The position numbers and the translations under genes are program-made. Positions 1 through 9,589 of a stretch of 64,000 nt of DNA are shown here, piece after piece. Under the pieces are notes generated by a model. It made no database searches and was not told the origin of the DNA. It saw nothing but the letters and a program-made list of their open reading frames with translations. Source of the stretch: Rosettibacter firmus (GTDB lineage: Bacteria > Bacteroidota > Ignavibacteria > Ignavibacteriales > Melioribacteraceae); contig NZ_JAYKGJ010000003.1 in the NCBI RefSeq assembly GCF_036860695.1, forward strand, positions 286,750 through 350,749. Direction: 5' to 3'. The first letter of the stretch is position 1. Every line of letters starts with the position of its first letter.

Positions 1-1263
1 TTCAATATCGATTAATTTAGGATAATTATATAAAACAATTCCCGATAATATTAACAAAATTACTCCATTAATCATTACTGCTAAATGAGCACCAAAATGT
101 TCTGCAAGTGTACCAATTAATAATGAACCTATTGGCATTAAAGCAAAAAAACTAAAACTATAAATACCCATAATTCTTCCTCTAAACTCTTCTGTTACTA
201 ATGTCTGAGTTAGTCCATTTGATAAATTATTAATTGCAAGAATAGCAGCTCCAATAAGTATCAATAAAGTAGATGATATTACAAAGGTTCTATTAAAAGA
301 AAATAGTATCATTAAGATTGGAAGTGAAATCATACTAAAGCTCAGAACTTTTCCTCTGATTAAATATTTACTTGTAGAAGCAATCATTAAAGCACAGAGT
401 ACAGCTCCAATACCTCTTGCAGTTTGTAAGAATCCATTAGTTGCTGCATTACCATGTAATATTTTTACTGCCCAGTCAGGGAATATAGTTACAATACTAA
501 TTCCAAACATGCTTGTAAAAGCTACAATTAACATAATTAACAATAATAATTTTTGTGTCCTCAAATATTTAATGCCATCTAAAAATTCCTTTGGTGCAGA
601 TTTATTTTCCAATTTTTTATTTATTGCATTTAATTTCATACGTAAAAGATTATAAATAACTGCAATAAATGAAATTCCATTTATAGTAAAACACCAGGCA
701 GGACCCAAAATTGCATAAACAATTCCTGCGACAGCTGGACCAATTGCAGCTGCAGTATGAAACATAGTTGAGTTCAAAGCAATAGCATTTATTAATGCAT
801 CTTTTTCAACCAGTTCATTAACAAATGCCTGACGTGCAGGAGCATCAAAAGCATTTATAACACCAAGTAAAAAAGCTAAAAGAATTATATGCCATGGTTG
901 AATTAGTTTTGAAAAAGTTAGAAATGCAAGTATAAATGCAAATATCATCATTAATATTTGAGTTACAATAATAATATTTTTTCTCGGGAATCTATCTGCA
1001 ATTACTCCACCATAAAGCATAAATAACCAGGTAGGAATTCCACTTGCAAAACCAACATATCCAAGAAATGCAGGTGAATGTGTCAATTCATAAATAAAAA
1101 ATGCCTGTGCAGTTGTTTGCATCCAAGAACCAAAGAGAGAAACAATTTGTCCCTGAAACCATAATTTATAATTCGGATATTTTAAGGCTGCAAAAGTATT
1201 CTTAATTGTAAATTTAGGTTTTAAATCGAATGTTTCTGAATTCTCTTTCTTAAATAAATTCAT
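1..1263 (-). CDS. MFS transporter, DHA3/EntS-like exporter (3' end outside window)
   Basis: The reading frame starts at an ATG (1261-1263) and stays open to the left edge, so about 420 residues are visible and the C-terminus is missing. The N-terminus shows the pattern of the EntS/DHA3 group of major facilitator exporters: a short cytosolic start, FRNYKLWF-like motif (here YPNYKLWFQGQ), then SLFGSWMQTTAQAFFIYEL and a loop with GGVIADRFPRKN that matches the MFS motif A. Many hydrophobic helices follow, including LLGVINAFDAPARQAFVNEL. The substrate cannot be told. It lies 74 bp downstream of hemB on the same strand, so it could be the last gene of the heme cluster transcript; a link with porphyrin or siderophore export is only speculation. 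Confidence 0.85.
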   Translation of the reverse strand, partial: MNLFKKENSETFDLKPKFTIKNTFAALKYPNYKLWFQGQIVSLFGSWMQTTAQAFFIYELTHSPAFLGYVGFASGIPTWLFMLYGGVIADRFPRKNIIIVTQILMMIFAFILAFLTFSKLIQPWHIILLAFLLGVINAFDAPARQAFVNELVEKDALINAIALNSTMFHTAAAIGPAVAGIVYAILGPAWCFTINGISFIAVIYNLLRMKLNAINKKLENKSAPKEFLDGIKYLRTQKLLLLIMLIVAFTSMFGISIVTIFPDWAVKILHGNAATNGFLQTARGIGAVLCALMIASTSKYLIRGKVLSFSMISLPILMILFSFNRTFVISSTLLILIGAAILAINNLSNGLTQTLVTEEFRGRIMGIYSFSFFALMPIGSLLIGTLAEHFGAHLAVMINGVILLILSGIVLYNYPKLIDIE

Positions 1264-1337
1264 TTTAATAATAAAACAGAAATTATATCATTCTCAAATA
1301 AAATTATTAAAGCCAGTAATTTGAAATAAGCATTGTT

Positions 1338-2324
1338 TTATTTTTTCTTATTATCAAGATATTTAGCCACATCTTTTGCGAAATATGTTAAAATCATATC
1401 TGCTCCTGCACGTTTAATTGCAGTAAGAGATTCAATCATAACTCTTTCTTCGTCAATCCATCCTAATTTTGATGCAGCTTTTATCATCGAATATTCACCA
1501 CTTACCTGATATGCTGCTGTTGGCATTCCAAATTTTTCTTTAACACGCCAGATTATATCAAGATAAGCACCTGCAGGTTTAACCATTATAATATCTGCAC
1601 CTTCTTCTATATCAGATTCTGCTTCTCTTAAAGCTTCGAGTGCATTTGCAATATCCATTTGATGAGAGCGTCTATCTCCAAAAGCTGGAGCTGATTCTGC
1701 TGCATCTCTAAATGGCCCATAGAATCCAGATGCATACTTAACAGCATAACTGAGAATCGGTATTTCAATAAATCCATTTTCATCAAGTATCTTTCTTATT
1801 GCTAAAACTCTTCCATCCATCATATCAGATGGAGCAACTATATCTGCTCCTGCCTGTACATGTGTTAATGCTTCTTTAGCAAGTAATTCTACAGTCTTAT
1901 CATTTAATATTTTTTCTCCATCTAAAATACCACAATGACCATGAGATGTATATTCACACATACATACATCTGTTATAACTAATAAATTCGATGTGTTCTT
2001 TTTAATTTCTCTTACTGCACGTTGAACTATTCCTTCAGGATTATAAGCTTCTGAACCCATTTCATCTTTATGTTCAGGAATTCCAAATAAAATAATAGCA
2101 GGAATTCCAAGTTGTTCAACTTCTTTACATTCTTCAACAAGCACATCTATTGACATCTGATAAACACCTGGCATAGATCGAACTTCTTTTTTCACATTTG
2201 TTCCAGGTACAACGAATAGCGGATAAATTAAATCATTCTTACTAATTTGTGTCTCGCGTACCATATCGCGGACTACTGGATTATATCTTAATCTTCTTAA
2301 TCTTTTAATTGGAAAGGTTGCCAT
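1338..2324 (-). CDS. hemB: Delta-aminolevulinic acid dehydratase (porphobilinogen synthase)
   Basis: HemB joins two 5-aminolevulinate molecules to porphobilinogen, the second dedicated step of heme synthesis, in the cytosol. The protein has the full family length (328 residues from this start). Visible signatures are the N-terminal [15 protein letters not shown], the metal-loop segment with [12 protein letters not shown] (three cysteines, zinc-type site), the Schiff-base lysines in [20 protein letters not shown] and [10 protein letters not shown]. The frame extends upstream to a GTG at 2336, but the ATG at 2322-2324 has GTGAG at a suitable distance while the GTG has none, so I chose the ATG. 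It is separated from the other hem genes by zwf and pgl. Confidence 0.96.
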   Translation of the reverse strand: MATFPIKRLRRLRYNPVVRDMVRETQISKNDLIYPLFVVPGTNVKKEVRSMPGVYQMSIDVLVEECKEVEQLGIPAIILFGIPEHKDEMGSEAYNPEGIVQRAVREIKKNTSNLLVITDVCMCEYTSHGHCGILDGEKILNDKTVELLAKEALTHVQAGADIVAPSDMMDGRVLAIRKILDENGFIEIPILSYAVKYASGFYGPFRDAAESAPAFGDRRSHQMDIANALEALREAESDIEEGADIIMVKPAGAYLDIIWRVKEKFGMPTAAYQVSGEYSMIKAASKLGWIDEERVMIESLTAIKRAGADMILTYFAKDVAKYLDNKKK

Positions 2325-2446
2325 TTTTATTCTCACTTTTTTAAAATTATTTAATATTCAGAAAGTTATTCATTAATTTACTTACAAATATATTAACAAA
2401 TACAGCATTAATTAAAATACAGGATCAGCTTTATACAAAAACATTG

Positions 2447-3202
2447 TCATATAAATAAATTTATTTTCGATTTATCAAGTAACTGGGAAGATTCTTTATC
2501 TAATAACCAGATTAATTTTCCTGAATCTGGTTGAACATAACTGGCAGGATATTTTTCAGAAATGCTGTTTTCATTTACAATTTCATAAACTTTTTCTGAT
2601 TTATTTTTTCCTGTTACAAGAAAAATTACCTTAGCAGCATTATTAATAACTTTTCCAGTAAGAGTTATTCTTTTCTGTTTTGTTTGTGGATGAATAGAAG
2701 TAACACAAAATTGATCTGAAAAGAAAAGTTCTAATTGTTCAGGAAAAATAGATGCTGTATGTCCATCTTCTCCCAATCCAAGCATAATCAAATCGAATGA
2801 TGGGACTCCATTAATAATTTTTAATTCATCTAAAAGTAATTTCGAATATCGAGGAGCTTCTACTTCAGGAATCTCTTCTCCTTTCATTCTAAATATGTTT
2901 TCTTCTGGAATATTCACATACTTCAATAAATTATTATAAGCCATGTTATAATTACTCTGTTCATCTTCTGGATTTACACATCTTTCATCACTCCAGAATA
3001 TTTTTATTTTACTCCAATCAATTTCATCTTTATAATCTTTAGAAATAGACAAAAATAAATTTTTAGGCGTTGCACCACCTGAAAGTGCAATTGTAAAATA
3101 ATCATCTTTTCTAACATCATTAATTTCTCTTTTCAAATATTCAATAGAGTATTTAGCTAAGGAATCTATGTTATCAAATACTATTATTTTATCATTTCTC
3201 AT
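2447..3202 (-). CDS. pgl: 6-phosphogluconolactonase
   Basis: Hydrolyses 6-phosphogluconolactone, the second step of the oxidative pentose phosphate pathway. The 251-residue protein has the SugarP_isomerase (DevB/NagB-like) fold signatures: ALSGGATPKNLF near residue 40, KIFWSDERCVNPEDEQSNY near 67-86, and LIMLGLGEDGHTASIFP near 137-153. Its ATG overlaps the stop of zwf by 4 bp, so the two enzymes that make and open the lactone are translationally coupled. Confidence 0.94.
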   Translation of the reverse strand: MRNDKIIVFDNIDSLAKYSIEYLKREINDVRKDDYFTIALSGGATPKNLFLSISKDYKDEIDWSKIKIFWSDERCVNPEDEQSNYNMAYNNLLKYVNIPEENIFRMKGEEIPEVEAPRYSKLLLDELKIINGVPSFDLIMLGLGEDGHTASIFPEQLELFFSDQFCVTSIHPQTKQKRITLTGKVINNAAKVIFLVTGKNKSEKVYEIVNENSISEKYPASYVQPDSGKLIWLLDKESSQLLDKSKINLFI

Positions 3203-4713
3203 AATTCACAATAAGTATTATTATTAGAAAGATTACGACAAGGATAATGCCATGAAATATTTTTTTCGTCGAATAATTTATTTGCTTCCAGTGGTCCCCA
3301 TGTACCAGCAGGATATCCATATAATGGTATGGAGTGATTATTTTTCCATGCATCAATTACTGGTGTAAGAAATTTCCATGCTGCAATTACTTCTTCTGTT
3401 CTTGCAAAGAGTGTATTATCTCCCTTAATTGTATCATATAGAAGTCTTTCATATGCTTCTGGTAATCTTTGTGAAGCAAGCTCAGCGTATTTGAAATCAA
3501 GATCTATATTCTGTACATCAAAACCCTGTCCAGGAGTTTTAATTCCTATTTCAAGTAACATTCCTTCATCTGGTTGAATTCTAATAATTAATTTATTACA
3601 AGCTTCATAAATATTATTTCTTGAAAAAAGAAAATGAGGAGTTGGTTTAAAGTGAATTACAACCTCAGTCACCTGAACTGGAAGTCGTTTTCCTGTTCTG
3701 ATATAAAATGGGACACCACCCCATCTCCAGTTATCAATAAAAAATTTAATAGCAGCATAAGTTTCTGTCCGCGATTCTGGATTAATATGATTTTCTTCTC
3801 TATAACCTTTAATATATTCATTGTTTATTGTAGATGAAGTATATTGCCCTCTTACAGCAATAGAAGAAACTTCTTCAATTTTAATCGGTCGAAGTGATTG
3901 AAAAACTTTTAAGATTTCATTACGAATTGAAAGAGGTTCAAGTGATGAAGGTGGTTCCATTGCAACTAATCCAACAACCTGCAATAGATGATTCTGAATC
4001 ATATCTCGCAAAGCACCAATATTATCATAATATCCACCACGGTTTTCAACACCAATATTTTCTGCTGCAGTAATTTCAATGTGATGAATATAATTTCTAT
4101 TCCAGAGAGGTTCGAAAATACCATTGGAAAACCGTGTAACCAATAAGTTTTGAACAGTCTCTTTTCCAAGGTAATGGTCAATACGAAAGATTTGTTCTTC
4201 TTTCCAGTGTTTTAATAATATTTCTTTTAATTGTAATGCAGAATCAAGATCATATCCAAAAGGTTTCTCAACAATTATTCTTTTCCATCCATTATCTTCT
4301 CTATTTAATCCCACAAGAGCTAAGTTTTCAGGAATTTTATAATATAAATCAGGTGGTGTAGATAAATAAAATATTGTATTTCCATTTATATTACTTCGAG
4401 TTCTTAATTCTTCGAGTCGTTGATTTAAATAGTTATATGAGTTTAGATCATCATATTGAATTTGTTCATAGAGTAGATGATCAGCAAATTCTTTTAGGCG
4501 AGAAAAATCACCAGATTTATAATATTTTTTTATAGACTCAATCATTAATTCTCTAAAACTTGCACTTGAAATCTCTGTACGGGCAGCCCCCACAATTAAA
4601 AATTTTTCTGGAAGCATTTTATTAAGATAAAGTGAATAAAGTGCTGGAATTAACTTTCTTTTTGTAAGATCTCCAGAAGCTCCAAAAATTACATGTATAT
4701 GATTGTTATCCAT
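3199..4713 (-). CDS. zwf: Glucose-6-phosphate 1-dehydrogenase
   Basis: Oxidises glucose 6-phosphate to 6-phosphogluconolactone with NAD(P). Length 504 is normal for the family. GASGDLTKRK at residues 11-20 is the dinucleotide-binding loop, EKPFG at 149-153 is the conserved lysine motif, and RIDHYLGKE at 177-185 is the substrate-binding active-site motif with the catalytic histidine. It is followed by pgl with a 4-bp overlap. The pair sits between hemY and hemB, and a supply of NADPH to biosynthesis is the plain reading; no direct link with heme synthesis is known to me. Confidence 0.96.
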   Translation of the reverse strand: MDNNHIHVIFGASGDLTKRKLIPALYSLYLNKMLPEKFLIVGAARTEISSASFRELMIESIKKYYKSGDFSRLKEFADHLLYEQIQYDDLNSYNYLNQRLEELRTRSNINGNTIFYLSTPPDLYYKIPENLALVGLNREDNGWKRIIVEKPFGYDLDSALQLKEILLKHWKEEQIFRIDHYLGKETVQNLLVTRFSNGIFEPLWNRNYIHHIEITAAENIGVENRGGYYDNIGALRDMIQNHLLQVVGLVAMEPPSSLEPLSIRNEILKVFQSLRPIKIEEVSSIAVRGQYTSSTINNEYIKGYREENHINPESRTETYAAIKFFIDNWRWGGVPFYIRTGKRLPVQVTEVVIHFKPTPHFLFSRNNIYEACNKLIIRIQPDEGMLLEIGIKTPGQGFDVQNIDLDFKYAELASQRLPEAYERLLYDTIKGDNTLFARTEEVIAAWKFLTPVIDAWKNNHSIPLYGYPAGTWGPLEANKLFDEKNISWHYPCRNLSNNNTYCEL

Positions 4714-4808
4714 AATTTCATTAATTATTTATTAAATACAAATTTGATGCTGGAAATTTCTGAAGGTATCAGAATTAGTTAAGAAAATTATACGAAATAA
4801 AAATCAAA

Positions 4809-6173
4809 TTAATTATCAATGTTCTGAGTTCTTATTTCAGAATTTTTTACACAATCTCCAACAGAAATTCCACCCCTGTAATTGCCACTTAAAAATATAC
4901 CTGGATTATTGCTTTCAAATTTTTCAAAATAAAGTTCATGTTCAATATAACCGAGATTATATTGTGGGATTGCTTTTTCCCAGAATTTATCTTTTAGAAT
5001 GAGAGGATCACTTTTTATCTTCATAATTTCTTTGAATTCTTTAAGAACTATATCTATAAGTTTTTCTTTCTCAATATCAAATAAATGTGGTGAACGTGCA
5101 CCACCAATAAATAAAGTAAATGCAGCTTTATCTTCATCACATCGATTTGGAAAGATTGCAGAACTCCAGATTGCACCAAGAAAATGTTTTTGTTCTTTCG
5201 AGGGAATTAAAAATCCAAAACCATCTAAAGGTGTTTGGACACTTTCTTTTTTAAATCCAAGATATAAAACCATTACAGGTGGATAATAAATTTCATTCAA
5301 ATGATTTGACAGTTCAGAATCTAATTCATCAAAGATCTTTGATGCCACATAAGCAGGAACTGTGGAGAAAACTATATCAGAATATATCTTATTTAATTGC
5401 CCACTTTTTTCATAAGTTATTTCCCATTTATCATCAACTTTTTTTACTTTTTTAACAATGCATTCATATAAAATATTTTGTTCTAATTTTTTAGCAATTG
5501 CTTGTGGAAAAGATTGCATCCCATTTATAAATGAAAACATCTTTGCACTTTGTTTTGATTGTTCAGCTCTTTGCTTTCTTTCTTTTGCACCTTTTATCAT
5601 TCCTTTAATCAAACCACCATAGACTTCTTCCAGTCGATATAATTTGGGAAAAGCAGATTTAACACTTAACTTTTCAGGATCACCAGCAAATACACCACTA
5701 ACAAATGGATCGATTGCATAATCAAGAAATTCACCGCCCAATCTTCTTCTTACAAATTCAGCAACACTTTGATAATATCCATCTACGGATTTCCCAACAA
5801 ATGGTTCTGCAAGTAATCTTAGTTTGGCTTTTGTAGAAAATAATTTTGTCTTAATAAAAAGGAGAGGATTCATCGGTAGAGCATGAAGTTCATTATTTTT
5901 TAAGATGTATCTATTTTTTGATGATTCATTTGCATAAACAAATTCATCTACCAATCCTACTTCTTCAACAATTTGACGAATTAAAGGTGTTGTTTCAAGT
6001 CCACTATTTGGACCATAATCGATCAAAAAATTATCAATAATTTCAGTTTGCATAGAGCCACCAGATTTGCTGGCAGCTTCCAGTATTTTTATATCAAAAC
6101 CTTTTTTAAAGAGCCAATAAGCAGAAGTAAGACCCGATATCCCTGCACCAAGAATTACAATTTTCTTACTCAT
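4809..6173 (-). CDS. hemY: Protoporphyrinogen oxidase, HemY type (FAD; also named HemG/PPOX)
   Basis: Flavoprotein that removes six electrons from protoporphyrinogen IX (or oxidises coproporphyrinogen III in some lineages). The N-terminus has the Rossmann motif GAGISGLTSAYWL at residues 8-20, followed by an acidic residue after the second strand (ILEAASKSGG) as in FAD amine-oxidase-fold enzymes. The C-terminus contains IFLSGNYRGGISVGDCV, the usual FAD-binding end of the family. Length 454 fits. GGAGA lies 6 bases before the ATG. Known HemY enzymes use oxygen, whereas the same cluster encodes oxygen-independent HemN; whether this enzyme passes electrons to another acceptor is open. Confidence 0.93.
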   Translation of the reverse strand: MSKKIVILGAGISGLTSAYWLFKKGFDIKILEAASKSGGSMQTEIIDNFLIDYGPNSGLETTPLIRQIVEEVGLVDEFVYANESSKNRYILKNNELHALPMNPLLFIKTKLFSTKAKLRLLAEPFVGKSVDGYYQSVAEFVRRRLGGEFLDYAIDPFVSGVFAGDPEKLSVKSAFPKLYRLEEVYGGLIKGMIKGAKERKQRAEQSKQSAKMFSFINGMQSFPQAIAKKLEQNILYECIVKKVKKVDDKWEITYEKSGQLNKIYSDIVFSTVPAYVASKIFDELDSELSNHLNEIYYPPVMVLYLGFKKESVQTPLDGFGFLIPSKEQKHFLGAIWSSAIFPNRCDEDKAAFTLFIGGARSPHLFDIEKEKLIDIVLKEFKEIMKIKSDPLILKDKFWEKAIPQYNLGYIEHELYFEKFESNNPGIFLSGNYRGGISVGDCVKNSEIRTQNIDN

Positions 6174-6203
6174 ACAGTTCTCCAGAATAATATTTCATTT
6201 TAC

Positions 6204-8300
6204 CTAATTCAAACCTCTTCTTTTTAAAAGAGCATTAACTTTTGGTTCGCGACCTCTAAATTTTATGTATAGAACCATTGGATCTTCAGTTCCACCTTTT
6301 GATAGAATAAAATTCCTGAATGAATTTGCTGTTTCTGGATCGAACAAATTACCTTTTTCTTTAAATGCTTCAAAAGCATCGGCATCGAGAACTGCAGCCC
6401 ATATATAACTGTAATATCCTGCTGAATAGCCACCAACAATATGAGCAAAATTTGTTGTTTGATAACGAGATTCTATTTCTGGAATTTTTCCAATTTTATC
6501 AAAACATTCTTTTTCAAATTGAATAACATCTCTTTCTACAGTGTCTGTAATTGTGTGCCAGTCCATATCCAAGAAAGATGCTGCAAGATATTCAACAGTT
6601 TCAAATCCCTGATTAAACAATTTTGAATTTTCGAGTTTATCAATTAATTCTTGAGGAATTACTTCTCCAGTTTGATAATGTTTAGCATACATTTTAAGAA
6701 CTTCTGGTTCTAAAGCCCAATTCTCCATTATTTGTGAAGGAAGCTCAACAAAATCTCTTGGTACCCATTTAGTACCATGATAAACAGTGTTTGAAAATAA
6801 AGAATGAAGAGCATGACCTAATTCGTGAAACAAAGTATTTACTTCATCAATGCTCATCAGTGCAGGTTTATCGGATGTAGGTTTTGAAAAATTGCCAACA
6901 TTATAAACTAATGGCGTAATAAATTTCCCTTTAATATTCGATTGACTTCTAAAACTGCTTGACCATGCACCACTTCTTTTTCCATCACGTGGAAAATAAT
7001 CTGCATAAAAAATTCCAATATGTTTTCCATTTTGTTCCTGAACTTCAAAGACTTTAACATCGGGATGATAAACTTGAATATCATTTCGTTCAATAAATTT
7101 TATTCCATAAAGTTTTGATGCAACTTCAAAAGCTCCTTTCAATACATTTTCCATTTTGAAATATGGACGTAACATTTCTTCATCAAGTGCATATTTTTCC
7201 TGTTTTACTTTTTCTGCATAATACCACCAGTCCCACGGCTGTAATTTAAAATTACCTCCTTCTCTATCAATAATTCTTTGCATTTCTTCTACTTCCATTT
7301 TAGCTCTTTTAATTGCTGGTTCCCACAATTGATGTAAGAATTTATAAACATTTTCAGGATTCTTTGCCATATTTCTTTCAAGAACAAAATCTGCATGTGT
7401 TTTATAACCAAGAAGATTTGCTTTTTTAACTCTTAGAGAAATAATTCTTGAAATTATTTTCTTATTATCAAATTCATTATTGTTATTGCCACGATTAATA
7501 TATGCTTTAAATAATTTTTCTCTTAATTCTCTTTTAGGTGAATATTGAAGGAAAGGAATCCAGCTTGGTTTTTGTAATGTAAAAACCCATTTGCCAGGAT
7601 AACCTTTTTCATTTGCAAGTTCTGCAGCAAATTTAATTACATTTTCGGGCAAGCCAGCAAGATCTTCTTTTTTATCTATTACTAAAGCAACAGCATTTGT
7701 TTCTTTAAGTAAGTTTTCGTTGAATTTGAGTGACAAAACTGATAGTTCTTCATTAATTTTTCTTAATTCATCTTTTTCTTGTTTATTTAAATTAGCACCA
7801 CTTCTTACAAAATCGATATAATAAAATTCAAGTAATCTTTTCTGTTCCTGCGTTAAATTTAATTTATCTCGTTGATCGTATAATACTTTTATTCTCTGGA
7901 ATAATTTTTCATTCAAATAAATATCATCACGATGTTTTGAAAGCATTGGTGTGACTTTTCTTGCAATTGCTTGAAGTTCATCGTTTGTATTTGCCCCCTG
8001 TAATCCATAAAAAACACTTGTAACTTTATCAAGTAGTTCACCACTTAATTCCATTGCTTCGATTGTATTTTCGAATGTTGGTGGTTCAGAATTGTTTGCT
8101 ATTTTTTGAATTTCTTCCTCTTCAATTTTTATTGCTTCTTCAATAGCAGGTAAAAAGTGTTCGGTTTTTATTTCATTAAATGGTGGTGTCTGGAATGGTG
8201 TATCCCATGTTTTAAAAAATGGATTATTCATAAGTTTACTCTCTTGTGCTTTTGAGGTTGATAATAAAATTAATAATAAGAATAAAAGTTTTGATTTCAT
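6204..8300 (-). CDS. M3 family metallopeptidase, peptidyl-dipeptidase Dcp-like, exported
   Basis: Zinc oligopeptidase of the thimet/Dcp group. The zinc motif HELGH is at residues 492-496 within FHELGHALHSLFS, and the downstream glutamate ligand region follows (ELPSQIMENW). Length 698 matches Dcp. The N-terminus (MKSKLLFLLLILLSTSKAQ) is a signal peptide, so it probably cleaves short peptides in the periplasm. The next residues, LMNNPFFKTWDTPFQTPPF, are the usual mature start of Dcp-like proteins. It sits between hemH and hemY on the same strand, 30 bp upstream of hemY. I see no functional reason for this location. Confidence 0.9.
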   Translation of the reverse strand: MKSKLLFLLLILLSTSKAQESKLMNNPFFKTWDTPFQTPPFNEIKTEHFLPAIEEAIKIEEEEIQKIANNSEPPTFENTIEAMELSGELLDKVTSVFYGLQGANTNDELQAIARKVTPMLSKHRDDIYLNEKLFQRIKVLYDQRDKLNLTQEQKRLLEFYYIDFVRSGANLNKQEKDELRKINEELSVLSLKFNENLLKETNAVALVIDKKEDLAGLPENVIKFAAELANEKGYPGKWVFTLQKPSWIPFLQYSPKRELREKLFKAYINRGNNNNEFDNKKIISRIISLRVKKANLLGYKTHADFVLERNMAKNPENVYKFLHQLWEPAIKRAKMEVEEMQRIIDREGGNFKLQPWDWWYYAEKVKQEKYALDEEMLRPYFKMENVLKGAFEVASKLYGIKFIERNDIQVYHPDVKVFEVQEQNGKHIGIFYADYFPRDGKRSGAWSSSFRSQSNIKGKFITPLVYNVGNFSKPTSDKPALMSIDEVNTLFHELGHALHSLFSNTVYHGTKWVPRDFVELPSQIMENWALEPEVLKMYAKHYQTGEVIPQELIDKLENSKLFNQGFETVEYLAASFLDMDWHTITDTVERDVIQFEKECFDKIGKIPEIESRYQTTNFAHIVGGYSAGYYSYIWAAVLDADAFEAFKEKGNLFDPETANSFRNFILSKGGTEDPMVLYIKFRGREPKVNALLKRRGLN

Positions 8301-8600
8301 TTTTATACCATGATTTTTGTTTTATAAATCGAGTTAATAGTTATTTCTTTCAATGTATTTTTTTTGTGGACTTATGTTTACGGTAATAATTTTCAATCAT
8401 GTCTTTTATTCAAGAGAATGCAAGGAATTACTGTTATGTCATTTTAAGAATATTTATAATCAATTTTGAATAACATTTAGTTTTATACTCTTTGTAAAAT
8501 ATTATATAGAATCTTATAAACTCAAAACCACTTAATCCTTTCAATCTCAGCGTGCTCTGTGGTTAATTTAAATATCTTGCAGAAATATCATTGAATAATT
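8301..8600. other. 300-bp intergenic stretch between hemH and the M3 peptidase gene
   Basis: No open frame or clear hairpin is visible. The segment around 8520-8567 (CTTTCAATCTCAGCG followed by TGCTCTGTGGTTAA) resembles a short interspersed sequence that I recall from several environmental bacterial genomes, but it occurs once here. The peptidase promoter must lie in this stretch if the gene is not read through from hemH. Confidence 0.4.
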
Positions 8601-9554
8601 TTATACATTACTCATTACTAAATCTAACAATGCATCTACAAATAAATCAGAGTCGTTCAAGCCTGTCATAACATAATAATTTTCTATACCCGATTCTTTT
8701 GCAACATGTCTATATTCAATATCCAGTTCGTATAAAGTTTCTATATGGTCAGAGACAAAGCTTATTGGTACAATCAATAAGTTTTTAATTCCATTTTGAC
8801 TGAGTTCCTCAATCATTTTATCTGTTGCAGGTTCAAGCCATTTCATTGGTCCAACTTTACTTTGAAAACAAAGGTGATATGGATGAGAATAATTTCTTGC
8901 CTTCATTACTGCTTCCATAGTTTCTTTAATTTGATGACTATATGGATCGCCATTCTTAACCAAGCTTACTGGAGTTCCGTGTGCACTAAATACAATATGA
9001 ATTTTATCTTTAACATCTTCAGGAAATTTTGAAATTGTCTCATCAATTCTTTGATTAATTGCTGCAATATACTTTTCGTTAAGATAATAACTCTTTATAA
9101 AAATTAATTTATCACTTTCATTTTTATAATATCGATTCCATTCATTAAAAGAAGAGCCAGTGGTTGTAATTGAATAATGTGGATAAAGTGGCAACAAAAT
9201 TACTTTCGAATAATTTTCTTTTTCAATTTTATCGACTACTTCTTTAGTAAAAGGTTTCCAGTATCTCATTGCAACATAAACATCTGCTTGAAGATTCTTT
9301 TTTCTTAATTTTTCTTCAAGTTTAGATCTCTGAATTTCTGTCCAATGACCAATTGGTGATTTACCACCAATGAGTTTATATTCTTCGATTACTTTAGGTG
9401 CTCTAAAATGTGATATGAGTTTAGCAAAGAGTTTTTGTCCAACTGGAATTTTGAAAATATCAGGGTCACAAAATAAATTATAAAGGAATGGTTCAACTGC
9501 ATCGAGTGAATCGGGACCTCCAAGATTTAATAATACTACTGCAAATTTACTCAA
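8601..9554 (-). CDS. hemH: Ferrochelatase (protoporphyrin or coproporphyrin type)
   Basis: Inserts ferrous iron into the porphyrin, the last step of heme b synthesis. LLNLGGPDS at the N-terminus, the metal-binding histidine in VFSAHGTPVS near residue 190, and the glutamate-rich loop VSDHIETLYELDIEY near 267-281 are the family signatures. No C-terminal cysteine cluster for a 2Fe-2S centre is present. The start is a TTG (9552-9554) with AAGGAA upstream; length 317 is normal and no ATG gives a better N-terminus. It follows hemN by 35 bp. Confidence 0.95.
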   Translation of the reverse strand: MSKFAVVLLNLGGPDSLDAVEPFLYNLFCDPDIFKIPVGQKLFAKLISHFRAPKVIEEYKLIGGKSPIGHWTEIQRSKLEEKLRKKNLQADVYVAMRYWKPFTKEVVDKIEKENYSKVILLPLYPHYSITTTGSSFNEWNRYYKNESDKLIFIKSYYLNEKYIAAINQRIDETISKFPEDVKDKIHIVFSAHGTPVSLVKNGDPYSHQIKETMEAVMKARNYSHPYHLCFQSKVGPMKWLEPATDKMIEELSQNGIKNLLIVPISFVSDHIETLYELDIEYRHVAKESGIENYYVMTGLNDSDLFVDALLDLVMSNV

Positions 9555-9589
9555 TATAATTTCCTTTCATTTATTAGAAAAATATACTT

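Noticed and set aside
4758..4774. Inverted repeat TTCTGA-AGGTA-TCAGAA between hemY and zwf
   Set aside because: Short stem without a T run on the minus strand; not convincing as terminator or operator.
8520..8567. Dispersed repeat resembling a common environmental intergenic sequence
   Set aside because: Only one copy is in the window, so repeat status cannot be shown from the sequence.
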